This document shows positions 7,239 through 14,407 of a stretch of 21,018 nucleotides of DNA, one piece after another. Within the stretch, counting starts at the first letter, position 1, and every line of letters starts with the position of its first letter. Under the pieces are notes generated by a model. That model had not been told where the DNA came from. It ran no database searches and saw only the letters and a program-made list of their open reading frames with translations. The position numbers and the translations under genes are program-made. The stretch is taken from assembly GCA_038232215.1 (NCBI GenBank), contig JBBSIG010000009.1, positions 1 through 21,018 on the forward strand. The letters are read 5' to 3'. The stretch comes from JBBSIG01 sp038232215. GTDB lineage: Bacteria; Actinomycetota; Thermoleophilia; Gaiellales; Gaiellaceae.

Positions 7239-8390
7239 CTACACCACCTGAGGCTCGGGAACGAGGCGATCCTCGGCGAACCGGCCGAGGTCGAGGATCG
7301 CAAGCGCCTCGTGCTCGCCGGCGCCGGTGACCGCGTCGGCGACGATGCGGCCGACGGCCGGCGCGAGCATGAAGCCGTGCCCGCTGAAGCCCGCGGCAAG
7401 CCATAGCCCGTCCTCGCCGGCCACGGCGCCGATGATCGCCTGCCGGTCGGGGGTGACGTCGTAGACGCCGTGGACGAGCGTCGTGAAGTCGACGTACTCG
7501 AGCACGGGCAAGAGCTCGCGGATCGTACGGCGAATCGCCTCACGCCATCGCGGCGCCCCCGCGTCGGAGGCGCCGACGGCGGAGAGGTCGCTCGCCAGCA
7601 CGCGTCCATCCGCGAGCTGCTTGGCCGCGAAGCGCCGCTCGACCGAGACGACGAGCGGCTCGACGAGGCGCTCGCGGATCGGCTCCGACAGGAAGAGCCA
7701 GCGGCTCTCCGGCTCGATCGGCACCTCGACTCCGAGTGGCTCGAGCAGCGCGGGCGTGTCCACTCCGGCCGCGACCACCACCGCGTCCGCCCGAGCACGG
7801 ACCCCGCCGGTCAGGGTGAGCAGCCAGCCCGCGCCGTCCCGATGCAGGCCGGTGACCTCACCGATCTCGACGTGAGCCTCACGGGCGAGCGCCGCGAGCA
7901 CGGACTGCGGCCGGTCGACGTAGCCGTCCTCGGCGCACCAGGAGGCGCCGGCGAGCGGTCCGGAGGCCAGGCCGGGCACCAGCCTCGCGGCTTCGCTCGC
8001 ATCGACGACGCGGGACGGCACTCCCACGCCCGCCTGGAGTGCTGCGTTCGCGCGTAGCTGCTCGAGCGCCCCTTCGGAGTGGGCGAGGAACAGGTAGCCG
8101 CAGGGCGTGAAGGGGAGCTCTACCGGGCCGCCGAGAAGCTCGTCGGCGCTTCGGTAGAAGCCGACCGACTCTCGCGCGAGGCGGCAGTTCACCGCGGTTC
8201 CCCATTGCTGGCGCACCCCACCCGGCTGGACACCCGACGCGCCGGCGGCAACACCCTGACGCTCGAGCACGAGCGCCTCGAGGCCGTGCCGGCGAAGATG
8301 CCAGGCGATCGAGAGCCCGATCACTCCGGCGCCGACGACGGCCACATCGGACCGGCGCACGAGCTCGGAGTCGCTGCTGGCGGCGGCCAC
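7239..8390 (-). CDS. DAO-family FAD-dependent amine/amino acid oxidoreductase (sarcosine oxidase beta-like)
   Basis: About 383 residues. The N-terminal Rossmann motif VAVVGAGVIGLSIAWHL (from residue 16) is followed by LVLERQGVAAGASGVQPGGVRQQWG, which is typical of the sarcosine oxidase beta/dimethylglycine dehydrogenase branch. The C-terminal flavin motif is VYDVTPDRQAIIGAV...LWLAAGFSGHGFMLAP. Monomeric sarcosine oxidases attach FAD through a Cys two residues before the Tyr of this motif; here the text is HGVYDVTPD, so the FAD is probably not covalently bound there. Likely reaction: oxidation of an amino acid or N-alkyl amino acid to an imine. Start is taken at GTG 8390; GTG 8360 or 8345, nearer the Rossmann strand, are possible, and none has a clear ribosome binding site. 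It sits three bases before livH, linking oxidation to uptake. Confidence 0.88.
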   Translation of the reverse strand: MAAASSDSELVRRSDVAVVGAGVIGLSIAWHLRRHGLEALVLERQGVAAGASGVQPGGVRQQWGTAVNCRLARESVGFYRSADELLGGPVELPFTPCGYLFLAHSEGALEQLRANAALQAGVGVPSRVVDASEAARLVPGLASGPLAGASWCAEDGYVDRPQSVLAALAREAHVEIGEVTGLHRDGAGWLLTLTGGVRARADAVVVAAGVDTPALLEPLGVEVPIEPESRWLFLSEPIRERLVEPLVVSVERRFAAKQLADGRVLASDLSAVGASDAGAPRWREAIRRTIRELLPVLEYVDFTTLVHGVYDVTPDRQAIIGAVAGEDGLWLAAGFSGHGFMLAPAVGRIVADAVTGAGEHEALAILDLGRFAEDRLVPEPQVV

Positions 8391-8419
8391 GAGGTCGTGA
8401 CGATGATCGAAACAGCGCC

Positions 8420-8443
8420 GGCCCGCAAGCGCTCAGGCGGGCC
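8420..8443 (-). terminator. GC-rich hairpin between metK and the FAD oxidoreductase gene
   Basis: GGCCCGC (8420-8426) pairs perfectly with GCGGGCC (8437-8443) around a 10-base loop that itself contains AGCGCT. Read on the minus strand it begins 29 bases after the metK stop, and a short TTT follows about eight bases after the stem. It may end metK transcription before the oxidoreductase-liv operon. The T-run is weak and seven-base GC stems are common in such DNA, so this is tentative. Confidence 0.35.
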
Positions 8444-8472
8444 CCCGGCGGACGCAGGCGCGCCGGGCGGTC

Positions 8473-9795
8473 CTACGCGTCGTGCACGTCGACCGCGCCC
8501 ACCGGAGGCGCGCTGTCCGGATCGGCGAGCGAGCTCGCGGAGCCGTCGGCACCGGCGTCGCGGGCTCCGAGACCGGCCGCTGCGCGGAGCGCGTCCGCCT
8601 TGTCGATGCGCTCCCAGAGGAAGTCCCGGTCGTCCCGGCCGAAGTGGCCGTAGGCCGCGGTCTTCGCGAAGATCGGACGACGCAGGTCGAGCTCGCGCAG
8701 GATCGCGGCCGGCCGCAGGTCGCAGTGCTCGCCCACCAGCTGCTCGATCCGCGCGGCGGGGATCCGCTCCGTCCCGAAGGTGCTGACGGTGACCGAGACG
8801 GGGTGCGCGACCCCGATCGCGTAGGCCACGTTCACCTCGCAGCGATCGGCGAGATCGGCCGCGACCACGTTCTTCGCGACGTAGCGGGCGGCGTAGGCCG
8901 CGGAGCGGTCGACCTTCGTCGGATCCTTGCCCGAGAACGCGCCGCCGCCGTGACGCGCCGCGCCGCCGTACGTGTCGACGATGATCTTGCGCCCGGTCAG
9001 GCCGGTGTCGCCCATCGGCCCGCCGACCACGAACTTGCCCGTCGGGTTGACGTACACGAAGTCCCGTTCCTCGAGCCGCTTCTCGTCGTAGAGGTGGTGC
9101 GGCAAGATCGGCCGCAAGACCTGCTCGATCACGTCTGGCTTGATCAGCGCGTCCACGTCGAGTCCCTCTCGATGCTGCGTGGAGACGAGCACTCGCTCGA
9201 TCTCCACCGGCCGCTGGCGGCCGTGCTCGTCGACCTCGTAGCGAACGGTGACCTGCGCCTTTCCGTCCGGGCGCAGGTACGGCAGCAGCTCGGCCCGCCG
9301 CACCTCGGCGAGGCGCCTGCAGATCTTGTGGGCGAGCATGATCGGCAGGGGCATCAGCTCCTCGGTCTCGTTCGAGGCGTAGCCGAACATCATCCCCTGG
9401 TCGCCGGCGCCCACCCGGTCGAGCGGGTCGTCGTCTCCAGGGTCGTGCTGCACCTCGTACGACGAGTCGACTCCCTGGGCGATGTCCGGCGACTGCTCGT
9501 CGATCGCCACGATCACGCCGCACGTCTCGGCGTCGAAGCCGAACTTCGCGCGCGTGTAGCCGATCTCGGTGATCTTCTTGCGGACGAGCCGGGGGATGTC
9601 GACGTAGGTCTCTGTCGTGATCTCGCCCGCCACGACGACGAGTCCCGTCGTGATCAGCGTCTCGCACGCCACCCGGCCCTCGGGGTCGTCGGCGAGGACG
9701 GCGTCGAGGACGGCGTCCGAGATCTGGTCGGCCACCTTGTCCGGGTGGCCCTCGGTGACGGACTCCGAGGTGAATCGGAACTCGCTGCTCGGCAT
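8473..9795 (-). CDS. metK: S-adenosylmethionine synthase with C-terminal extension
   Basis: Makes S-adenosylmethionine from methionine and ATP in the cytosol. Hallmarks are FTSESVTEGHPDK (residues 8-20, ATP/metal site), GAGDQGMMFGYA (129-140), TGKFVVGGPMGDTGLTGRKI, the phosphate-binding GGGAFSGKDPTKVDRSAAY, and the ending GHFGRDDRDFLWERID. Start ATG 9795 has GGGAGG upstream. The 440 residues exceed the usual 380-400: after the canonical WERIDKADALR comes a roughly 37-residue low-complexity tail rich in Ala, Gly, Asp and Ser ending GAVDVHDA. The gene starts 14 bases after the stop of the DUF3352-like gene and is probably co-transcribed with it; there is no room for a SAM riboswitch directly upstream. 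Confidence 0.97.
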   Translation of the reverse strand: MPSSEFRFTSESVTEGHPDKVADQISDAVLDAVLADDPEGRVACETLITTGLVVVAGEITTETYVDIPRLVRKKITEIGYTRAKFGFDAETCGVIVAIDEQSPDIAQGVDSSYEVQHDPGDDDPLDRVGAGDQGMMFGYASNETEELMPLPIMLAHKICRRLAEVRRAELLPYLRPDGKAQVTVRYEVDEHGRQRPVEIERVLVSTQHREGLDVDALIKPDVIEQVLRPILPHHLYDEKRLEERDFVYVNPTGKFVVGGPMGDTGLTGRKIIVDTYGGAARHGGGAFSGKDPTKVDRSAAYAARYVAKNVVAADLADRCEVNVAYAIGVAHPVSVTVSTFGTERIPAARIEQLVGEHCDLRPAAILRELDLRRPIFAKTAAYGHFGRDDRDFLWERIDKADALRAAAGLGARDAGADGSASSLADPDSAPPVGAVDVHDA

Positions 9796-9809
9796 CGCGC
9801 TCGACCTCC

Positions 9810-11258
9810 CTACTTGATCTGCAAGAAGCTTGCGAAGCTCGAGTCGGTCTGCCCGACCGTCGCGTACGCGATCAGGGTGCGGAGTGGCTCGAGATTCTGC
9901 TGGACGTCGGCGGGAAGCGGCTGCCCGGCGATCTGCGCCAGCCCCTCGATCAGGGGCAGCGAGTCCTTCATGTTCACGTAGAGGAATCCATTCGTCTCGT
10001 CCGGCATGCCGACCAGGTCGCGCGCCGACTTGAACGCGTCGTCGTCGACGAGCTTCTGGCCGCCGCCCTCGAGCCCGCGAATCCCGGTCGACGAGGTCGT
10101 GACGACCAGCTTCCCGTCGAAGGCCGCGTAGAGGAGAGCGAACCGACCGAGATCGAGCTCCTTCGCAGACACGCCGCCGACCTGCCTGGGGACGGGCTGC
10201 CGTCCGCCCAGAAGCCCGCCGAAGCTCGCGATCAGCTCGTCGACCGAGGCGACGGCCTGCGTCTCGTCGTCGACCTGGGTGACGAGCGTCACCTCCGGTA
10301 TCGGCGTCCCGGGACGAACGTAGAGAGCTCCCTCCTTCCGCAGCAGCGGGCCGAGCTTGCCGAGCGCGGCCGCCACGGCGCCGAGCTGGGGGATGCCCTG
10401 CAGGAAGGGATTCGAGCGGAGCTGATCGAGCGCCTGGCCCGCGCCGCGGAACGACAGGTAGACGAGCGCGCCGGCCGGGACCTGCGAGACGAGCTGCGAC
10501 GCGTACGCAGGCCCGAGCTGACCGCTCTTCGCGCCCTCGCCCTTCGCCGAGCCCTCGAGCCGCAGACCGTCGTCGGAGGCCACCAGGTCGGCGACGAGAT
10601 AGGTCAACTTGCCCTGTCCTTCGAGTGCGCCGGCAGAGCGGCCGAGGACGCGCTTGAGCGAGGTCGTGGCTCGGTCGCCGTTCACGTAGACCTTCGCCAC
10701 GGCCTCCTCCGGAAGCTTTCCGAAGGCGCCCTCGAAGGTCGCATCCTCGGCGAGCGAAGCGCCCGAGCCGAGGTTGCGGGCGCGGTCGAGCGTCGCCTGA
10801 TCCTGCGCGATCGCCGTCCAGCCGTCGATCTCGGCGGACACCGGGTGCGGCGCGTCGCCCTTCTGCAGCAGGGCGCTCAGCCTTTCCCGATCCTTCGGCT
10901 TGGTGTAAGCGACGGCGTCGACGCCCGAGCCGGCGGAGTCGGCGAGCACGGCGATTCCGAGCTCGGGGCCGAGCGCCGGCTTCACGTCCCGCTCGAAGTC
11001 CACGCCGTTCTTCTGCAGCTCGCCGCGCAGCCTCTGGAGCGCGCGATCCTTGCCGGGGAACTCGTCGAGCAGCTTCTCGACCGTGTTCCACTGCTCCGAG
11101 TCGAGATCCGTGTCGATCGCGACGAAGGCGATGGAGTCGGCCGGCGCGACGGACGCGGCGGCGCCCGTCCCCGCGGCGGGCGTCGTGTCGCTCGTCCCGC
11201 CGCAGCCTCCGGCGACGAGAGCCAGAGACGTCAGCAGGCCCGCTGCAAGCGCTCGCAT
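9810..11258 (-). CDS. DUF3352-like secreted lipoprotein
   Basis: About 482 residues. The N-terminus has a signal peptide (MRALAAGLLTSLALVAGGC) with a lipobox-like Cys19 followed by GG and a Thr/Ala-rich linker, so it is probably lipid-anchored outside the membrane. The mature part starts APADSIAFVAIDTDLDSEQW, has a repeated helix-plus-strand pattern with phrases such as VDFERDVKPALGPELGIAVL, FLYVNMKDSLPLIEGLAQ and GALVYLSFRGAG, and matches my memory of the DUF3352 family, whose function is unknown. No enzyme motif is visible. Start ATG 11258 lies seven bases after a -10 box, so the mRNA is probably leaderless. It sits between gpsA and metK; the context says nothing clear about its job. Confidence 0.78.
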   Translation of the reverse strand: MRALAAGLLTSLALVAGGCGGTSDTTPAAGTGAAASVAPADSIAFVAIDTDLDSEQWNTVEKLLDEFPGKDRALQRLRGELQKNGVDFERDVKPALGPELGIAVLADSAGSGVDAVAYTKPKDRERLSALLQKGDAPHPVSAEIDGWTAIAQDQATLDRARNLGSGASLAEDATFEGAFGKLPEEAVAKVYVNGDRATTSLKRVLGRSAGALEGQGKLTYLVADLVASDDGLRLEGSAKGEGAKSGQLGPAYASQLVSQVPAGALVYLSFRGAGQALDQLRSNPFLQGIPQLGAVAAALGKLGPLLRKEGALYVRPGTPIPEVTLVTQVDDETQAVASVDELIASFGGLLGGRQPVPRQVGGVSAKELDLGRFALLYAAFDGKLVVTTSSTGIRGLEGGGQKLVDDDAFKSARDLVGMPDETNGFLYVNMKDSLPLIEGLAQIAGQPLPADVQQNLEPLRTLIAYATVGQTDSSFASFLQIK

Positions 11259-11265
11259 CGATCGC

Positions 11266-11293
11266 AGTGTAGTTCGCGCTGCGGCCGGGTCAA
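11266..11293 (-). promoter_or_regulatory. Sigma-70-type promoter giving a leaderless mRNA for the DUF3352-like gene
   Basis: On the minus strand, TTGACC (11293-11288) and TACACT (11271-11266) are separated by exactly 16 bases. The -10 box ends seven bases before ATG 11258, so transcription should begin at or within a base or two of the start codon. The -35 hexamer contains the TGA stop of gpsA. It would drive the DUF3352-like gene and probably metK independently of the der-gpsA transcript. Confidence 0.6.
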
Positions 11294-12288
11294 CGTGAAG
11301 GCGCTCGAGCCCACTCCCCGGTCGGCCGGCGCCCCATCAGGCCCGCGACGAGAGAGGCGAGATCCCCCCCCTCGAGCACCCGGCAGACGCCCTCGGTGAT
11401 CGGCAGCTCCACCCCGAGGCGGCGGCCGAGATCACGCAGCACGGGGGCCGTCGTGAGTCCCTCCACGACCGTGCCGACCTCGGCAGCCGCCTCAGGCGCC
11501 GAGGCTCCGCGGGCGATGAGCTCGCCCGCGCGCCGGTTGCGGCCGTGCCGGCTCTCGCAGCTCACGATCAGATCGCCCATCCCGGCGAGCCCGGCGAACG
11601 TCTCGGGACGGCCGCCGCAGGCCTCGCCGAGCCGGGACATCTCCGCCAGGCCGCGGGTGATCACGGCCGCCTTCGCGTTGTCGCCGAGCCCGAGCCCGTC
11701 CACGCCCCCGGCGGCGAGGGCGATCACGTTCTTCGCGGCGGCGCAGAGCTCGACCCCGACGAGGTCCGGATTCAGGTACACGCGAAACGTCAGGGAGTTG
11801 ATCGCGTTCTGGAGCAGCTCCCCGAGCTCGCCGTCCTCGCTCGCGATCACCGCCGCGGTCGGGAGCCCGTCGGCGATCTCCGCCGCGATGTTCGGGCCCG
11901 ACAGAACGGCCACGCGACCCGAGCCGACCCGCGTCGAGAGCCGCTCGCCCGTTGCCGGATCGAGCCCCTTCGTCAGGCTCAGCACCGGAACGCCGTCGGG
12001 CACCGTCCCCGCCACCTCCGCGAACGCGGAGCTCGGGACGGCGAGCACGACGAGGTCCACGCCGCCGAGGGGCGCCTCGGCGAGCGCGCACGTCCGGATG
12101 CCGCCGAGATCGATCTGCGGCAGATAGCGCGGGTTGCGGCCCGTGGCCGCGATCGCGCCGGCCTGCGCGGCGTCGCGGCAGGCGAGCACGACGTCGTGCC
12201 CCCGGTCGGCGAGCAGCCGCGAGAACGCCGTCCCCCACGAGCCGCCGCCGACGACCAGGGTCTCCAACGGCGGGTTCCGAGCGGTCAT
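11290..12288 (-). CDS. gpsA: NAD(P)H-dependent glycerol-3-phosphate dehydrogenase
   Basis: Reduces dihydroxyacetone phosphate to sn-glycerol-3-phosphate for phospholipid synthesis; cytosolic. The 332-residue length is typical. The dinucleotide-binding motif GGGSWGTA is at residues 14-21 (commonly GAGSWGTA). Other family parts are VVLAVPSSAF, SLTKGLDPATGERLS, VLSGPNIAAEIADGLPTA, the catalytic-Lys segment ELCAAAKNVIALAAG, and the C-terminal GLAGMGDLIVSCESRHGRNRRAGE. Start ATG 12288 directly abuts the der stop (TAGATG), with GGGGG upstream, so the two genes are co-transcribed and coupled. A plsC-like acyltransferase lies a little upstream, a sensible lipid-synthesis neighbour. Confidence 0.96.
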   Translation of the reverse strand: MTARNPPLETLVVGGGSWGTAFSRLLADRGHDVVLACRDAAQAGAIAATGRNPRYLPQIDLGGIRTCALAEAPLGGVDLVVLAVPSSAFAEVAGTVPDGVPVLSLTKGLDPATGERLSTRVGSGRVAVLSGPNIAAEIADGLPTAAVIASEDGELGELLQNAINSLTFRVYLNPDLVGVELCAAAKNVIALAAGGVDGLGLGDNAKAAVITRGLAEMSRLGEACGGRPETFAGLAGMGDLIVSCESRHGRNRRAGELIARGASAPEAAAEVGTVVEGLTTAPVLRDLGRRLGVELPITEGVCRVLEGGDLASLVAGLMGRRPTGEWARAPSR

Positions 12289-13635
12289 CTACCCCCGGGA
12301 GACGAAGTCGATCGAGACCGGGACGCCGTCGAGCCGGAAGCGCTCGCGCAGCTCGTTCTCGACCCAGTAGCCGTAGTCGCGCGTGACGAGGGCCGCGTCG
12401 TTGACGTGCAGGCGGAAACGGGGCGGCCTGGTGCGCACCTGCGAGCCGTACAGCAGGTTGAGCCGCTTGCCACCCCGCGCGGGGGCCTGGCGACGCGCCC
12501 GGAGCTCCTGGAGCGCGCGGTTCAGCTCGGCCGTCGCGACACGCCCCGCATAGCGGTCGAACAGCTCCTCGGTGGCGTCGAGCAGCCGCTCGATCCCCCG
12601 CCCGGTCACGGAGGAGACCGCGATCGCGCCCGGCCGCTGGCGGAGCCGCCGGGCGAGCACCGGCCGGACCTCCTCGATGGTCACGCTCTTGCGGTCCCAT
12701 TTCGAGAGGACGACGAGGGTCGCGCAGTCGGTCTTGCGGGCGACGTCGGCGACCGCGATATCGCCCTCCACGATGCCCTCGCTCGCATCGATGAGGACGA
12801 GCGCGACGTCGGCGCGCTCGGCCGCCTCGCGCGCACGAAGCTCCGAGTAGTACTCGATCCCCTGCCGGTGCTTGCGCTTGCGTCGCAGGCCGGCGGTGTC
12901 GACGAGGACGAACGTCCGCTCGCCGCGAGCGAGCTGGGTGTCGATCGAGTCGCGCGTCGTTCCCGGCACCTCGGACACGATCACCCGCTCGCGACCGAGC
13001 AGCGCGTTCAGCAGGCTCGACTTGCCCACGTTCGGGCGGCCGAGGATCGCGACGCGGATCGCCTCCTCCCCGCTCTCGGAACGGGTCGAGCGGCCCGGGA
13101 GCAGGTCCACGATCGTGTCGAGCAGATCGCCCGTGCCGTGCCCGTGCAGCCCCGAGAGCGGTACCGGCTCTCCCAGCCCCAGGCGGTGGAACTCGAGCGC
13201 CTCCACGTCCCGCCGCGGGTCGTCTATCTTGTTCGCGACGAGCAGAACGGGCTTTCGTGCCGCGCGCAGGATGGCCGCGATCTCCTCGTCTCCCGGCGTC
13301 ACGCCGGCCCGGGCGTCGGTCAGGAAGAGGACGACGTCGGCCTCGGCGACCGCCTCGCGCGCCTGCTCGACGATCGAGCGGGTGATCGGCGAGGAGTCGG
13401 CGACGTCGACGCCGCCCGTGTCGACGAGGAGGAAGCGCTTCCCCGCCCAGTCGCACACGAGCTCCTTGCGGTCGCGCGTGACGCCCGGCGTCTCGTGCAC
13501 CACGGCCGCGCGGGTGGTGGTGAGGCGGTTGACGAGTGTCGACTTGCCCACGTTCGGAAAGCCGACGATCGCGACCGTTCCGAGCAGAGGTGGAGCAGCC
13601 TCGTCCGGTCTGACGTCCTCCTCCTCTGTCCTCAA
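12289..13635 (-). CDS. der: Ribosome biogenesis GTPase Der (EngA), double GTPase
   Basis: Essential two-GTPase-domain factor for 50S subunit assembly, 448 residues, normal length. Domain 1: G1 GFPNVGKST (residues 25-33), G2 region PGVTRDR, G3 DTGG (72-75), G4 NKID (135-138). Domain 2: G1 GRPNVGKSS (199-207), PGTTRDSIDT, DTAGLRRKRK, and a G4 reading SKWD, where NKWD is usual. The C-terminal KH-like domain has RPPRFRLHVNDAALV and YWVENELRERFRLDGVPV. The start is TTG 13635, preceded by GAGGT six bases away; no ATG or GTG is available in frame before the first GTPase motif. A strong hairpin lies 33 bases upstream of the start, and no convincing promoter is visible between them. Confidence 0.96.
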   Translation of the reverse strand: MRTEEEDVRPDEAAPPLLGTVAIVGFPNVGKSTLVNRLTTTRAAVVHETPGVTRDRKELVCDWAGKRFLLVDTGGVDVADSSPITRSIVEQAREAVAEADVVLFLTDARAGVTPGDEEIAAILRAARKPVLLVANKIDDPRRDVEALEFHRLGLGEPVPLSGLHGHGTGDLLDTIVDLLPGRSTRSESGEEAIRVAILGRPNVGKSSLLNALLGRERVIVSEVPGTTRDSIDTQLARGERTFVLVDTAGLRRKRKHRQGIEYYSELRAREAAERADVALVLIDASEGIVEGDIAVADVARKTDCATLVVLSKWDRKSVTIEEVRPVLARRLRQRPGAIAVSSVTGRGIERLLDATEELFDRYAGRVATAELNRALQELRARRQAPARGGKRLNLLYGSQVRTRPPRFRLHVNDAALVTRDYGYWVENELRERFRLDGVPVSIDFVSRG

Positions 13636-13668
13636 CGGACACCTCGCAGGCGCCCGAACCGGACCCGC

Positions 13669-13717
13669 CTCGAAGGGCCGTGACCCCGGGTCTGACCCTG
13701 GGTCACGGCCCTTCGAG
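13669..13717. terminator. Long perfect hairpin between plsC-like gene and der
   Basis: Arms 13669-13686 and 13700-13717 are perfect inverse complements over 18 bases (CTCGAAGGGCCGTGACCC and its complement). After one C/T mismatch, GGG/CCC adds three more pairs, leaving a TCTGA loop. On the minus strand it lies 36 bases past the plsC-like stop and would act as a U-less, I-shaped terminator of the kind common in high-GC actinobacteria. Being symmetric it cannot be assigned a strand from shape alone. It could instead be an RNA-processing site or a REP-like dispersed palindrome; only one copy is seen in this window. Confidence 0.7.
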
Positions 13718-13753
13718 CCAGTTGTGGACGAAGCGTTGCGGAATCGTTACGGG

Positions 13754-14407
13754 TCATCGGCGCGGCGGAGTCGCCACCCTCGGACGGCCGAGCGCGTGCA
13801 CGGTCCTGAGCCATTCCCAGAGCCGCCGCAGCTCGCGCTCGACCTCGGCCGAGGCCTCCCGGTAGCCCCTGCCGTTTCGAGGCAGAGCGTCGAAGTACAT
13901 CGGCTCGCCCCACGCGATCGAGACCGGCTCGAAGCCCCCGACCCGCCACGCCTCGGTACCGTGGATGGCGGCCGGGACGACGGGCACCGACTCCTGGAGG
14001 GCGACCATCGCCGCGCCGGGCTGCACGGTGCCCGGGACGCGCGCGAGCTGGCGGGTGCCCTCGACGAAGAGTCCGAGCGCGCGGCCGTTCCGCACGACCT
14101 CGCGCATGAGCCGGACCGCCTCGCGATCGGACTCGCCGCGGCTGACCGAGAACGTCCCGAAGGAGCGGATGAGCTGGCCGAGGCCCGGGATGCGATGGGC
14201 CTCCGCCTTGGCCATGTAATGGATCGTGCGCGGCGAGGCGGCCCCGAACGCGGCCGGATCGAGCCAGTGGAAGTGATTGAAGGCGAGCACGATCCCGCCC
14301 TCTGCGGGAACGCGCTCGACGCCGTAGGTGCGAAGCGGCGCGACCAGGCGGACGAGCGGCTCGAGCGTGACGCGCCCGACCGCCCACACGGCGTCGACGC
14401 GGTTCAC
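13754..14407 (-). CDS. PlsC-like 1-acyl-sn-glycerol-3-phosphate acyltransferase
   Basis: Membrane-associated acyltransferase of the LPLAT/AGPAT family, 217 residues, a typical short form. The catalytic HX4D motif is in FNHFHWLDP (His45, Asp50), the second conserved block is SFGTFSVSRGESD, and the third is LFVEGTRQ (Glu116-Arg119, the FPEGTR motif). A proline-rich VPVVPAAIHGTEAW follows. Likely role is acylation of lysophosphatidic acid to phosphatidic acid; family members can use other acceptors, so no gene symbol is given. Start GTG 14407 forms GTGA with the cmk stop, and a cmk-plsC order is common in bacteria. A hairpin lies downstream. Confidence 0.9.
   Translation of the reverse strand: MNRVDAVWAVGRVTLEPLVRLVAPLRTYGVERVPAEGGIVLAFNHFHWLDPAAFGAASPRTIHYMAKAEAHRIPGLGQLIRSFGTFSVSRGESDREAVRLMREVVRNGRALGLFVEGTRQLARVPGTVQPGAAMVALQESVPVVPAAIHGTEAWRVGGFEPVSIAWGEPMYFDALPRNGRGYREASAEVERELRRLWEWLRTVHALGRPRVATPPRR

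Noticed and set aside
4625..7404. Very long minus-strand open frames joining livG or livM to upstream sequence as apparent fusion proteins
   Set aside because: The upstream parts are Arg/Pro/Ala-rich out-of-frame translations of livM and livH; homology starts at the GTGA overlaps.
9796..9809. SAM riboswitch in front of metK
   Set aside because: Only 14 bases separate metK from the upstream gene, too short for any SAM riboswitch.
8473..11091. 872-residue frame apparently fusing MetK to an N-terminal domain
   Set aside because: The N-terminal part is an antisense-free frame shadow of the DUF3352-like gene; metK has its own ATG and GGGAGG site at 9795.
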